Shown: one piece after another, positions 14,878 to 23,315 of the stretch
Layout of the letters: the number at the start of each line of letters is the position of its first letter
How positions within the stretch are numbered: position 1 is the first letter of the stretch
Assembly (NCBI RefSeq): GCF_036194065.1
Contig: NZ_CP108095.1
Location: 2,108,001-2,172,000, forward strand
Reading direction: 5' to 3'
Origin: Streptomyces sp. NBC_00239
GTDB taxonomy: Bacteria > Actinomycetota > Actinomycetes > Streptomycetales > Streptomycetaceae
DNA: 64,000 nucleotides
Notes under the pieces: model-generated
What the model saw: only the letters and a program-made list of their open reading frames with translations
The model's database searches: none
Told to the model about the DNA's origin: nothing
Program-made: the position numbers and the translations under genes

Positions 14878-14920
14878 CTGACGCCAGGGGAGGCGGAGGG
14901 CGTGCGACGAGGAGCCGACG

Positions 14921-15715
14921 CTAGTCCTCTGACCTGTGCTTTTTCGTCTCGCGCCGCAGACTGGCCGCGAGTGTCTGAATCACACCTAGCTCGTCATGCA
15001 GCCGTGCGCGCTGCCCGTCGGTCATGGAAGCGATGACCTCGGCGGACAGTTGCTGAAGCAGCTTGGCTGCGCCGGTGGTGAGGCGGATGTGATCGGCGAC
15101 GGCACGTGCGGGCACCTCCGGTGCCGGTGTGGCCAGCGCTTCCTTCGCGGCTTTGCCTGCCTTGACGGCTGGAGCCTTCTTGCTGGCCGGCACGGAGGCC
15201 GTCACCGTGGTCGGCGCTGCGTCAGCCTCGATCCGAGCTGCAAGTGCCAGCGCACTTTGCGTCCGCGCGTACTCCCTATGGGAATCCATCGGGCTCAGCG
15301 CCTTCAGACCGTAGTCGCTCAGCTCCTCAGCCGATACATACTCACGGATGATCTTTCCCACGTGATACCTGACGGCCGCCTGAATACTGTCCGCAGAGTC
15401 ACGCGGAATCCCCGCTTCGGCGTAGACCCTTCCCGCTTCGACGCGGTACTCGTTTGTCCGGCCCGTCCAGTCTGGCCGACCATCCTCTGTGAGGCAGCGC
15501 TCGCGGATGCAGACCAGGACGGCAGCGATGTTTCTGAGAAGTGTCGTCTCATCCGACTTGATCCGGTCGTACGCCCTGGCGTACGCGGCGCCACGCGCGA
15601 TGAGGCTTTCCGTCGAGTCGTTCCGCAGGTCATCCGGCGACAGACCGGGGGACGGAGCGGCCGACGTGACAGGCCGGCCCTTCCTCCGCTTGGCGGGGGC
15701 TGACGATCCGGGCAT
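14921..15715 (-). CDS. Hypothetical protein with basic N-terminus, candidate regulator, 264 aa
   Basis: A 264-residue protein. An N-terminal AT-hook-like basic stretch (KRRKGRP, residues 9-15) and Pro/Ser-rich linker are followed by a helical core (about 25-140) and a long C-terminal helical segment ending in a basic tail (RRETKKHRSED). The ATG at 15715 is chosen because AGGAG stands eight bases upstream; another ATG lies five codons earlier. It is isolated between terminators, close to an operator-like palindrome, so it could be a lysogeny regulator. No definite helix-turn-helix can be read, and the call is weak. Confidence 0.5.
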   Translation of the reverse strand: MPGSSAPAKRRKGRPVTSAAPSPGLSPDDLRNDSTESLIARGAAYARAYDRIKSDETTLLRNIAAVLVCIRERCLTEDGRPDWTGRTNEYRVEAGRVYAEAGIPRDSADSIQAAVRYHVGKIIREYVSAEELSDYGLKALSPMDSHREYARTQSALALAARIEADAAPTTVTASVPASKKAPAVKAGKAAKEALATPAPEVPARAVADHIRLTTGAAKLLQQLSAEVIASMTDGQRARLHDELGVIQTLAASLRRETKKHRSED

Positions 15716-15760
15716 GCGTAAGCTCCTCATGAAGGTGTGCGACCACTGTAGCGCCAGGTT

Positions 15761-15784
15761 AGGGCGCCCTGTCTAGGGCGCCCA
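15761..15784 (-). terminator. Possible hairpin formed by two AGGGCGCCC copies
   Basis: AGGGCGCCCT and TAGGGCGCCC lie five bases apart. Each is self-complementary and they can pair with each other. They follow the SprT-like gene by ten bases. Weak terminator candidate. Confidence 0.4.
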
Positions 15785-15793
15785 TGGTCTGGA

Positions 15794-16405
15794 CTAAGTA
15801 AACGTCTTCCCGCAGATGCCGCAAACAATCTCTCCAGCGTCAGCCGTCGACTGCGCGGCCCAGATTCGTCGGGGAGGATTGCAACCGCATTGGAAGCTGG
15901 GTCGCTGCGCCCGCTTTGGCCCTTGTCGCGCCGGCTGAAGGTCGGTGAGGACAGCCGGAATGACTTGGTCCAGCTCCAACAGCGTTCCTGGATGCCTGTC
16001 GCGTGTAGCGGCGGAGAGACGGGGGTCCGCGAATCCCCTTGCGCCGGCCCCTTCTCCCTCGGGCCAGACAAGGCCCGCTCGGACCGCAGAGTCAAGGAAA
16101 GACCTGTTGTGGTAGGCGCCCTGGCGTGCCGTGTCCCGCACGTCATCGAGCCAGCACATCACGTGCGCGGCCTCGTGGCGCAGCATCGTGACAACGCTGT
16201 CGGATCCCTCGGCAAGAGTTTCGCGACTGATGACGAGCCCTTGCAGGCGGCCGTCGAGGATGCTCCATCGCTCCGGCCCGTGATCAGCGGGGGGCGCTGT
16301 GGGTGTGACTGTGATGTGCGCTGCTGGTAGTCGTGGAAGATCGCTGCGGATGGTGTCCCAGATTGCCGTCAGGATGTCTACCAGAGCGCCGGGTGAGGTC
16401 GGCAT
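15794..16405 (-). CDS. SprT-like zinc metalloprotein
   Basis: A 203-residue protein with HEAAH (77-81), the zinc-binding helix of SprT/gluzincin peptidases, and a C-terminal zinc ribbon (FQCGCNPPRR followed by IVCGICGKTFT). SprT-like and phage relatives may act on DNA-bound proteins; substrates are not known. ATG 16405 is chosen, but a GTG two codons earlier is possible and neither has a clear ribosome site, so a leaderless transcript is conceivable. The gene stands alone between terminators and behind the operator-like sites at 16443 and 16531. Confidence 0.7.
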   Translation of the reverse strand: MPTSPGALVDILTAIWDTIRSDLPRLPAAHITVTPTAPPADHGPERWSILDGRLQGLVISRETLAEGSDSVVTMLRHEAAHVMCWLDDVRDTARQGAYHNRSFLDSAVRAGLVWPEGEGAGARGFADPRLSAATRDRHPGTLLELDQVIPAVLTDLQPARQGPKRAQRPSFQCGCNPPRRIWAAQSTADAGEIVCGICGKTFT

Positions 16406-16442
16406 GATCACGAGGGTACGCCCGCAATTTGTGTAAGGCGTC

Positions 16443-16464
16443 CTCCGTGAGTCGACTTACGGAG
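16443..16464. promoter_or_regulatory. Palindromic operator-like site, copy 2
   Basis: Half-site CTCCGTGAGTC with one mismatch in the other half (TTACGGAG instead of TCACGGAG). It is 38 bases upstream of the SprT-like start, where it would overlap the core promoter, so a bound repressor would control this gene directly. Confidence 0.65.
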
Positions 16465-16530
16465 CGACGTAGGGACTAGCTCCGGTCGCTGACTCGCCTG
16501 CCAGCACCGCAAGTCCGTCACTGTGGCGCA

Positions 16531-16551
16531 GATCACAAAAGCTTAGTGATC
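16531..16551. promoter_or_regulatory. Second palindrome, GATCAC-N9-GTGATC
   Basis: GATCACAAAAGCTTAGTGAT followed by C: six-base arms with an inner AAGCTT. It lies 125 bases upstream of the SprT-like gene in the same 190-base non-coding stretch and is unrelated to the CTCCGTGAGTC palindromes. Possibly the operator of another regulator. Confidence 0.4.
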
Positions 16552-16596
16552 GCAATGTCATGCGTCTGACGTATGGACGCTCATGCCAGTAAACGC

Positions 16597-16636
16597 AAAA
16601 AGCCCCCGTCCTCCCATGAGCGGGAAAACGGGGGCT
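16597..16636 (-). terminator. Intrinsic terminator after the small membrane protein gene
   Basis: AGCCCCCGT/ACGGGGGCT stem followed on the minus strand by TTTTTG, a classical stem and U-tract, six bases past the stop of the gene at 16643. Confidence 0.85.
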
Positions 16637-16642
16637 CGCGTC

Positions 16643-16897
16643 CTACTGACCTGCTGTCTTGTTCTTCCGCCTCACCTCTCCGACGAGGATCGGCAGTGCA
16701 ATGACCCCCACCGTGGCGACCGTCTCGGCGAATCCGCTGACGTCGACGCCGAGCCAGAGACCAGCGGCGAGGATGAGTGACGTGAGTGACGCACGCAGCC
16801 GGGTCGGCTCCTGTGCGGCGTAGATCTGGAGTCGGACATACGCGCGGAGTGCAGCGCCATGCGCCGCAGCCTTGAGTCGAGTGAGGATGCTTCTCAT
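16643..16897 (-). CDS. Small membrane protein, 84 aa, holin-like topology
   Basis: An 84-residue protein with a basic amphipathic N-terminus (RSILTRLKAAAHGAALR), two hydrophobic segments (about 37-52 and 57-74, LTSLILAAGLWLGVD and ETVATVGVIALPILVG) and a basic C-terminus (EVRRKNKTAGQ). This shape is that of many small holins, and the endolysin is about 3 kb away, but this gene is cotranscribed with the early dNMP kinase from the motif at 17547. Function uncertain. GAAGGA upstream of ATG. Confidence 0.6.
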   Translation of the reverse strand: MRSILTRLKAAAHGAALRAYVRLQIYAAQEPTRLRASLTSLILAAGLWLGVDVSGFAETVATVGVIALPILVGEVRRKNKTAGQ

Positions 16898-16908
16898 GCG
16901 GCGGTCCT

Positions 16909-17511
16909 TCAGGAGTGGGCCCGCGCGTAGTGACGGCGGGACTCGTCGGTGTGGATCTGGTGGTAGACGGTGCGGACGCGTTCCTTCAGGTCGTCGAGCG
17001 ATCCGTCGTTCTCGATCACGAAGTCCGCGTCCACCGGCCCGAGCGCCCCTTCCGACTCGTGAGTCAGGTGGGGGATGCCGGGGCGGTCGACATAGATGAG
17101 GTGGAAGCCGGCGCGCTTGAGGGAGTCCGCCTCGTTTGGGTACCGGACGTCAGTGACGACGGCGGGGCGGCCGGTCTGACGGTTGACCTCTTCGGCGCGA
17201 GCCAGCCCGGCGCGGAGCCAGAACTCCGGATCGATGGCGCGCATGGCGGCGCCCAGCTCCTGAAGGATGCGGCGGACCTCGGGGAACATGTCCTTCGCGT
17301 CTTCCCAAGTGAGCGCGTTCGGCGTAGCCAAGATCTCCGAGAGCCGCTCCACGCCGGAGGGGTGATCGGTGTGGATCAGCGGATCCAGCTTCAGCGCTGC
17401 CGCCTTCAGCGGGTCCGCGAACGCAACGCGCTCGTAGCCGCCGTGATCCAGCAGGATTCGGCCGACGGTGTCCTTGCCGCTACGCGCGCGGCCGATGAGT
17501 CCGATGTTCAT
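16909..17511 (-). CDS. Deoxynucleoside monophosphate kinase
   Basis: A 200-residue P-loop kinase with GRARSGKDT (7-15) as Walker A, a following AFADPLK segment and a basic/acidic lid region (VVTDVRYPNEADSLKRAG). This matches phage dNMP kinases that supply dNTPs for replication. It starts at ATG 17511, just behind the promoter-like motif at 17547-17579, separating it from the late genes to the right. Confidence 0.85.
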   Translation of the reverse strand: MNIGLIGRARSGKDTVGRILLDHGGYERVAFADPLKAAALKLDPLIHTDHPSGVERLSEILATPNALTWEDAKDMFPEVRRILQELGAAMRAIDPEFWLRAGLARAEEVNRQTGRPAVVTDVRYPNEADSLKRAGFHLIYVDRPGIPHLTHESEGALGPVDADFVIENDGSLDDLKERVRTVYHQIHTDESRRHYARAHS

Positions 17512-17546
17512 GAGCGTCCCTCTCCCTGCCGATGTGTGCGACAGGG

Positions 17547-17579
17547 GAGTTATGGGGGAACGATCAAGGACTATCAGGG
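17547..17579 (-). promoter_or_regulatory. Early-promoter-like repeat, copy 3 (leftward)
   Basis: Minus-strand reading CCCTGATAGTCC, then TGATCGTTCCCCCATAAC. It lies 36 bases before the dNMP kinase start. Agreement with copy 2 is nearly complete over the core. Confidence 0.6.
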
Positions 17580-17595
17580 GGCGGACGGTAAAATC

Positions 17596-19659
17596 TCAGA
17601 GCGGCAGGATCGGCGCCAGAGCCCGCACCATCCAGCGGGCCAGGTGTTCGTGTCCTGCGTCCGTCGGGTGCACGCCGTCGCCACCGATGACAGTCGCGAC
17701 GTTGGCGGCCGTGACGTAGGGGCTCTGCGTGCTGACTACGGCCCCCGCCCCATTCCTCGTCTCGCCCGTGACGAGCGAGATGTACGGAAGGCCAGCCGTT
17801 GCAGCCTCCGTGCGTAGCGTCGTGTCCGTGTTCGTGATGCTGGTCGCCGGCGAAGCCGTCGGGGAGAGTGGACCGACGATGACGATCTGCGTCGACGGAA
17901 GACCTGTCTTCGCCGCGGAGTAGAGGGCCGCAGCAGCTGCCTGAATGGCGGACTGAGACCCCGAGGCATCGTTGTACCCGCCCTTGATGATCAGCAGGTC
18001 CGGAGGATAGGCCACGACATCGGCCGCGAGACGGTTTCCAAAGGTCGCGCTCGTGCCCGCGCTGATATAGCCCGTCGACCCTCGTCCCTGCTCCCACGCG
18101 TCGGTGATGCCGAGCATTCGTGCCGCGCGGTAGAGCCAAGTGCCAATGCCCATACCCGAGTTGTACGTCGAGCCATCGGTGATCGAGTCGCCCAGAACCA
18201 TCATCCGCCCGCGGGCAGTGATGGGGCGCCAGGTGGTTGCGGTCGACGGGATGTAGAGGCCGCCGAAGGGGACGTTGTACAGGTCAAAGCGGATCCGCCG
18301 GAACACCGACGAGCCGAACGCCACCTTCAGCATGTGGCCGCTGCCCACGGTCGTTCCGCCCACGAGCTGAGGAGTGTTCGTCAGCGGGCGCCCGTCGATG
18401 CTGAGTGTGTAGGCGCTAGTGGTTGCGCTCATGTACTTGAACCGTAGCTCGATCTCCGCCGCGTTGGTGGTGATCTCGACCGCGTAGGAGTTCTGCGGTG
18501 TGGTGTAGGCGTGGGGGTACCGCGACGTCGGCAAGGCGTAGTTGGTATCCGGGGAGCTAGCACCGATCGCAAAATCCGTGGCGCCCAGGAAGAGGAAATC
18601 TCCGCGGACGTCAGAGCCCGCGAGCGTCACCAGCGGCGGCGCGTGCTTGATCGGGCTTGCGACACTGGGCGTGGTCGTCATCGCTGTCGTGATCGTCGGC
18701 GCCGCCCCGGAGTACAGCGAGTCCGTCAGCGACTGCTCGGGGATGGATCCTCGTCGCACTGCCTGACGCTGACGGGCCGTAATGGCCGCCTCAGCGGTAG
18801 TCACACGCGACGTCAGAGCCGTCACGTCCGTTGCTACGGCCGCACCGATGTCCGCGGGAAGCAGCTCGTCCGTCCCTCCAGCAGCGTGGCTGCTCTTGTG
18901 CAGTGCCGGCGTGCGGTCGTCGCTGAGACGCGGATCCGTGTCGGTGATGTAGTCCGCCTCCAGGAGCGCGATGACGTTGTCCACCGCGGAATCCGTGTAG
19001 GCGGAGGCGGACGAGATGGCCGCGCTCTGTGCCGCGGAAGCAGCCGTGGCCGCCGTTCCTGCTGCGTCCGCCCCGACGTCCGAAGCCACCAGGACGACCG
19101 TCCCAGTGTGCCCGTTCACGGACGCCACGGCGCCGCCACCACCACCGGCGAGCGGGGTCCCGCTCCCCCACGCGCCGGAGGCCTTCGGCCCATAAATCGT
19201 CCACGTGGCGGTGTTGATGTAGAAGTCACCGTTGGCGCCAACGCCCGCACCTGGCGCCGACGTGCCGTTCAGCAGCGTCCGTCCCGCCGGACCTGCGATG
19301 ACGACGTATTCACCATCGTCGGGGTTGGCCGGCGCGATGTCCGCTAGGTCGACGAGGGGCGTCGCCTGCGGAAGCAGGATGCCGTACGTGCGGGGAGAGA
19401 AGCCGAGCATCTCCTCCGTCACCGTGTACACCCAACCCGTGGGCTGCATTGCGGCGTTGTCGGTTGCGACGAGCGTGACGGAGAAGGATCCGGAGGAGTT
19501 CAGCGTCACCAGCGCCGACCCTGCCGTGAAGCTGTCGGCGCCGGACAGAGTGATCAGAGTTGGCGCCGAGATGCGCACGGTCCCCTGGAGAGGCGTTCCG
19601 TCGGGGTGGATGTAGCGGCCGGTCAGGGTGACGGTCGCGATACCTGGGGGCATGGGCAT
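17596..19659 (-). CDS. Tail fibre or receptor-binding protein with C-terminal SGNH hydrolase
   Basis: A 687-residue protein. The N-terminal third is beta-rich with an Ala/Ser-rich helical segment (about 195-235) typical of fibre trimers. The C-terminal 200 residues are an SGNH/GDSL hydrolase: VLGDSITDG near 486-494 (nucleophile Ser), GGYND near 560 (block III Asn) and DGVHPTDAGHE near 657-667 (catalytic Asp and His). The esterase probably de-acylates surface glycans of the Streptomyces wall during adsorption. It is the last gene of the late operon. Confidence 0.8.
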   Translation of the reverse strand: MPMPPGIATVTLTGRYIHPDGTPLQGTVRISAPTLITLSGADSFTAGSALVTLNSSGSFSVTLVATDNAAMQPTGWVYTVTEEMLGFSPRTYGILLPQATPLVDLADIAPANPDDGEYVVIAGPAGRTLLNGTSAPGAGVGANGDFYINTATWTIYGPKASGAWGSGTPLAGGGGGAVASVNGHTGTVVLVASDVGADAAGTAATAASAAQSAAISSASAYTDSAVDNVIALLEADYITDTDPRLSDDRTPALHKSSHAAGGTDELLPADIGAAVATDVTALTSRVTTAEAAITARQRQAVRRGSIPEQSLTDSLYSGAAPTITTAMTTTPSVASPIKHAPPLVTLAGSDVRGDFLFLGATDFAIGASSPDTNYALPTSRYPHAYTTPQNSYAVEITTNAAEIELRFKYMSATTSAYTLSIDGRPLTNTPQLVGGTTVGSGHMLKVAFGSSVFRRIRFDLYNVPFGGLYIPSTATTWRPITARGRMMVLGDSITDGSTYNSGMGIGTWLYRAARMLGITDAWEQGRGSTGYISAGTSATFGNRLAADVVAYPPDLLIIKGGYNDASGSQSAIQAAAAALYSAAKTGLPSTQIVIVGPLSPTASPATSITNTDTTLRTEAATAGLPYISLVTGETRNGAGAVVSTQSPYVTAANVATVIGGDGVHPTDAGHEHLARWMVRALAPILPL

Positions 19660-19959
19660 TTAGGCGTCTCCTCCAGTGGTGGGGCGCGGAATGATGAGGT
19701 GTTCGGCGTCATGACCGGCTTGCCACTCGCGCACCCTGGCGACGGATTCACGGACCTCGTCGAGGTCGTCGCGCACGTCGTCAATGCGGGCATCCATGCG
19801 CGCGGTGAGGGACTCCACGGCGCCGGCTACCGCGACGGTCACGGCCGCGCGGGTGGCGTTTCCGTCCTGCCGTACGGCGCCACGTGCGCCGCGCATGACT
19901 GGGATTGACGCTGCTGCGACGACGCCGAGGGCCGTAATAAGTGCGACGATGATTTCCAC
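19660..19959 (-). CDS. Holin-like protein with one membrane helix and coiled coil (DUF2746-like), 99 aa
   Basis: A 99-residue protein with an N-terminal membrane helix (EIIVALITALGVVAAASIPVM) followed by a coiled coil (TARMDARIDDVRDDLDEVRE). This is the shape of the DUF2746 family often encoded next to actinophage endolysins. Its position directly downstream of the lysin supports a lysis role. The start is GTG 19959. Confidence 0.65.
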   Translation of the reverse strand: MEIIVALITALGVVAAASIPVMRGARGAVRQDGNATRAAVTVAVAGAVESLTARMDARIDDVRDDLDEVRESVARVREWQAGHDAEHLIIPRPTTGGDA

Positions 19960-19966
19960 GTACGCA

Positions 19967-20878
19967 TCACGCCTTCACGGTGAAGCCACGCTTGGCGCCC
20001 AGCTTTTCGAGCGACGCCCTCCCGGGGATGCCGTCAGCTGCTCCGCCAGGAGCCGTGCTCGCGCCCGGGTAGAGCTTGAGCTGCCACCGCGTGTACGCCT
20101 CACGCGTCAGGGTGCCGAACGAGCCGTCAGCCGCATATCGCGCGCCAAGCAGCCCTTCCGCCTTCAGCGCCGCTTCGACGATGCGGACGTCCGTCGGGTG
20201 CGTCGTTCCGCCCTGAGGAAGGCCCGGGTCGCGGTGGGCAGCGGCGATCAGGTTGGAGAGGTCGACGACAGGCGTGGTCGGTGGCTTCGTGGGCGGCTTC
20301 GTCTCGACGGGGGCCGCGCGGAAGATCGCGCCCTGATCGATGTTCCCCGGATCCCAGTGATCATTGCCCGGAATGTTGCAGTGCCCGTAGTGGCCACCCT
20401 GCGCCATCCACGTCTTCGCGCTCCGCGAAGCGGTGTCGTCGTTGTACGCCTTCGCCAGGGCGCCCGCCGGCCAGACGTCGGGGATACCCCACGAACGGAG
20501 CGCACGAATGAGGGCCTTGAAGTTCTTGCCGGGCTTGAAGTACGCCGTGAAGGGCTTCGCAGCACGGGCGAGTACTTCGATCTGAACACACACCTTGCCG
20601 GTTCGGTTGGTCCGCAGGCCCGGCGCGTTCTTCAGAGCACGTGCGCTCTCGTTCAGCGGACCGTACTGCCCGAGCCTGTCGGTCAGCGGGTCGTACAGAA
20701 TGTGCGGCTCCGAGCTGACGGCGATCAGGTATGCACCCACGTTCGTGAACGCGTCGTCCCCCGCACCACTCTCTGTCGTGTGCCACACCGCGCGCGGAGG
20801 AGCGTCGGGGGTGTCCATCTCTCCGCCGACCTTGCCGTCTCCGAGGCGCTCTGCTTCCTTGATCCAAATCTCACCCAT
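19967..20878 (-). CDS. Endolysin: N-acetylmuramoyl-L-alanine amidase with C-terminal wall-binding domain
   Basis: A 303-residue lysin. The N-terminal amidase-2-like domain shows VWHTTES (H33) and GGHYGHCNIPGNDHWDPG (H163, H166, H174, D176), i.e. the zinc ligands and the conserved His-Trp-Asp-Pro-Gly ending. A Pro/Thr linker (about 190-205) leads to a C-terminal domain that reads like a peptidoglycan-binding module (VEAALKAEGLLGARYAADGS). No signal peptide, so it needs a holin. AGGAGA precedes ATG 20878. Confidence 0.8.
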   Translation of the reverse strand: MGEIWIKEAERLGDGKVGGEMDTPDAPPRAVWHTTESGAGDDAFTNVGAYLIAVSSEPHILYDPLTDRLGQYGPLNESARALKNAPGLRTNRTGKVCVQIEVLARAAKPFTAYFKPGKNFKALIRALRSWGIPDVWPAGALAKAYNDDTASRSAKTWMAQGGHYGHCNIPGNDHWDPGNIDQGAIFRAAPVETKPPTKPPTTPVVDLSNLIAAAHRDPGLPQGGTTHPTDVRIVEAALKAEGLLGARYAADGSFGTLTREAYTRWQLKLYPGASTAPGGAADGIPGRASLEKLGAKRGFTVKA

Positions 20879-20904
20879 GAGGGCATCTCCTGTCTAAGGG
20901 CATG

Positions 20905-20928
20905 AAAAAAGCCCCGTCGATGCGGGGC
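20905..20928 (-). terminator. Intrinsic terminator before the endolysin
   Basis: GCCCCG/CGGGGC stem with a six-base loop followed on the minus strand by six T residues. It divides the tail genes from the lysis genes and would limit read-through into the lysin. Confidence 0.8.
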
Positions 20929-20948
20929 GTCGTCGTGGTGCGCAGGTA

Positions 20949-21545
20949 CTACGTGAGGCTGTAGCGGATCCCGTCGAGAGCAGCCCACTTGGCGCCGGTG
21001 GCGGTCGACGGCGGGACGATCAGCGTCAGGGCTCCGGTCACCGGACTCACCTCCAAGCGGGCGTGCATAGTGGCGGCGTGCTCAGTTGCGACCGAAAACA
21101 TTCGGTAGTGAGTTGGCCATACAGCCTCAGGGAGGATGGCGACGACCAGCCCGCTGTTCTTGGCGAAGGGATCGTCGTTCGTCCGCTTCACCGTCCCCCG
21201 CAGTTCGACGGATCCGTTGGTGACGCGGTAGGCCGGCGAGCCCGAGTTGGCTTCATACCCCGGGCGGAACGAAATTGGGATCCACGGCGTCGGCGTAATC
21301 GCCTGCCATGTCCCGTCGTTCATCCTGGCGTCGTAGCGGTCCTCTGCCTTCAGGTAGGTAATCATCCCCGCAACGGGCGCCGCTCCACCGATAAGTGATG
21401 CGGCACGTGACGAGGCGTTAGCGAAACGGAGGACAGCCCGGGAAAGCAGCCCGGAAACAACCTTCTTGAACGCTGTTTCGATGTTGGGAACGTCCCCGAG
21501 CACCGGGGATTCAATGTGCTGTCCGTACTCGTCGGTCTGCGGCAC
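20949..21545 (-). CDS. Probable tail-tip or appendage protein, 198 aa
   Basis: A 198-residue beta-rich protein. The N-terminal residues (PVLGDVPNIETAFKKVVSGL) resemble a docking segment of a fibre and the C-terminal half (ELRGTVKRTNDDPF and later strands) looks like the terminal beta-domain found in appendage proteins. Assignment rests on position between distal tail genes and lysin. Confidence 0.5.
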   Translation of the reverse strand: MPQTDEYGQHIESPVLGDVPNIETAFKKVVSGLLSRAVLRFANASSRAASLIGGAAPVAGMITYLKAEDRYDARMNDGTWQAITPTPWIPISFRPGYEANSGSPAYRVTNGSVELRGTVKRTNDDPFAKNSGLVVAILPEAVWPTHYRMFSVATEHAATMHARLEVSPVTGALTLIVPPSTATGAKWAALDGIRYSLT

Positions 21546-21564
21546 TTGCGTTTACCTCTCAGCG

Positions 21565-22212
21565 TCAGCCGTTGACCCGCTCAACGAGGACAACGGAGTA
21601 GTCCACGGGCAGGGAGATAGCAGCCGTTGAAAAGAGCTGCACCTCAACCCATCCCGCCGAACTCAGAAATATGGGGACCGTCCCGGATACGCCCTGCCCG
21701 CCCGTCGACGAAGCCATATAGGCACCGTGATATTCGCGGGTCGGCGTGACCAGCTTTACTCGGGCGGCAGTTGCACCACTGGGCCACGTCTGCTGGAAGG
21801 AGACCCTCCAGCTCCCGGCATCCAGCGGGATTCGCGCGGGACTTCCTCCACTCGGCGCCATTCCTGCGACGCCGTCCAGGACCGTGTCCCACTCAATTCC
21901 GGTGTATGTCGAAGCCGACAAGTTCCAAGTGGCAGCACGGGCAAGGGACACAGAGCCTCGTGGGCCCGTCGAAACCACTCCGACGACGAGCCAAGAGCCG
22001 CCCGGGGCGCGGTCGACCTTGACCGTGTCGCCCACGTCGGCGGCACAGTGCGACAGGCGCCTGACGTGGGCGACTGGGCCCGTCGACGTGCTGATATCCA
22101 GCGTGCCGTCAGCATGTACCGCCGTGACCGTCGCCAGAAGCCAGCCGGCGGACTCCTGTGCCACAGCACGGGAGGACGCGCGGTGCACGGCTGCTGCTAC
22201 GCGGCTGGGCAT
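21565..22212 (-). CDS. Minor tail protein with OB-like N-terminal domain, 215 aa
   Basis: A 215-residue protein. Residues about 22-80 (LLATVTAVHADGTLDI, VKVDRAPGGSWLVVGVV) form a small barrel like those of tail-spike or baseplate hub proteins, and the C-terminal part resembles a glycan-binding beta-sandwich. Coupled by TAATG to the gene upstream. Probably at the tail tip. Confidence 0.55.
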   Translation of the reverse strand: MPSRVAAAVHRASSRAVAQESAGWLLATVTAVHADGTLDISTSTGPVAHVRRLSHCAADVGDTVKVDRAPGGSWLVVGVVSTGPRGSVSLARAATWNLSASTYTGIEWDTVLDGVAGMAPSGGSPARIPLDAGSWRVSFQQTWPSGATAARVKLVTPTREYHGAYMASSTGGQGVSGTVPIFLSSAGWVEVQLFSTAAISLPVDYSVVLVERVNG

Positions 22213-23315
22213 TAGGCGTCATCCTTCCCGCTCCGCAGGGTGACACTGAAATCTCCGTCGGCTGTCAGCGGGATCTGCGCCGACTGGAGAAGGAAACGTT
22301 CCGCGTGCCCTGAGTAGGCAATTCGCAGGACGTCATTCCCCTCCAATGCCGGATTTGGAACGCTGTCGATGGCTATTTGGATGTTCGCGGCGAGTCCCTC
22401 AGCAAGAGCCGCGTCGGCTGCGCTCTGGCAGGCCCCTTCGGAAGTCCAGAGGGACGAAGAGATAGACTTCGTCACCTTGCCGAAAGGACCGCCCCACCTC
22501 GTCGGGCTCGACGGATCAAGATCCTTGGCCATTGCGCTGATTGTCGTAGAGCCGGATCCACCCTCACCGCTAGCCACAACGGCGTTGAACACCGCCGTTC
22601 TCGACATCGTTCGGGCCGACGCCATGAGCGCTCCGCCTTCTCCCTCTGCGATGTTCCATGCAACCGGAGCCGTGGAGACGTCGGGAGTGTCGGCGACTAC
22701 GAAACGGTCCAGTGCGTCGACGTAAACCTCCGCCTGCATAGCCGTTGCGACTTTCTGGACACACTCCCAACGATCAGTTCCGACGTCCCAGACTGCGACG
22801 CCGCAGGGTGGATTCCGCTCGTCTGCCGTTGCGTTGATGATTGTCGAGTCAGGCAGCGTTGAACGGATGAGCGCAGTGATCGCATCAACGCAACCTGTGT
22901 AGCCACGTGTTGAAGTCGGAACCGTCAGAGCGTCATCGATGATGAGGCACTCGCTCGAATGCCCCGACAGCGTCACCGGACCGTAGAGGGTGTCGCCGGA
23001 GGGCTCGCTGATGCGGAATCGCCCGAGCGGAACCATCTCCGTCGAGCCGTCGCTGTAGCGAATTCCGCGTCGGACGACAAGGTATTGACCGTAGGACGCC
23101 AGCATGTCGGAGGCGTCCCACGGGAGGTAGGACGGATCCGCCACGGTGAGACTGAGCGTCCGCCGTGTTTTTGATCCGCGGTCCACCGTGACGGAGCCGT
23201 CCGCCACCGGAATTCCGGCGGCCGTCAGGGCTCCGTCGTAGTAGGCGTCCACCTCGACGACCATGCGGTGTGAAGTAGCAAGCGTCGTCAAGAACTTCGC
23301 GCTCACGGGGTGCAT
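22212..23315 (-). CDS. Minor tail protein (baseplate hub-like, DUF5047 type), 367 aa
   Basis: A 367-residue protein with an N-terminal segment (AKFLTTLATSHRMVVEVDAY) and a later VTVDRGSKTRRTLSLTVADP stretch that I recall from DUF5047 minor tail proteins of Streptomyces phages. It likely forms the hub that links distal tail to receptor-binding proteins. TGATG coupling to the next gene upstream. Confidence 0.65.
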   Translation of the reverse strand: MHPVSAKFLTTLATSHRMVVEVDAYYDGALTAAGIPVADGSVTVDRGSKTRRTLSLTVADPSYLPWDASDMLASYGQYLVVRRGIRYSDGSTEMVPLGRFRISEPSGDTLYGPVTLSGHSSECLIIDDALTVPTSTRGYTGCVDAITALIRSTLPDSTIINATADERNPPCGVAVWDVGTDRWECVQKVATAMQAEVYVDALDRFVVADTPDVSTAPVAWNIAEGEGGALMASARTMSRTAVFNAVVASGEGGSGSTTISAMAKDLDPSSPTRWGGPFGKVTKSISSSLWTSEGACQSAADAALAEGLAANIQIAIDSVPNPALEGNDVLRIAYSGHAERFLLQSAQIPLTADGDFSVTLRSGKDDA

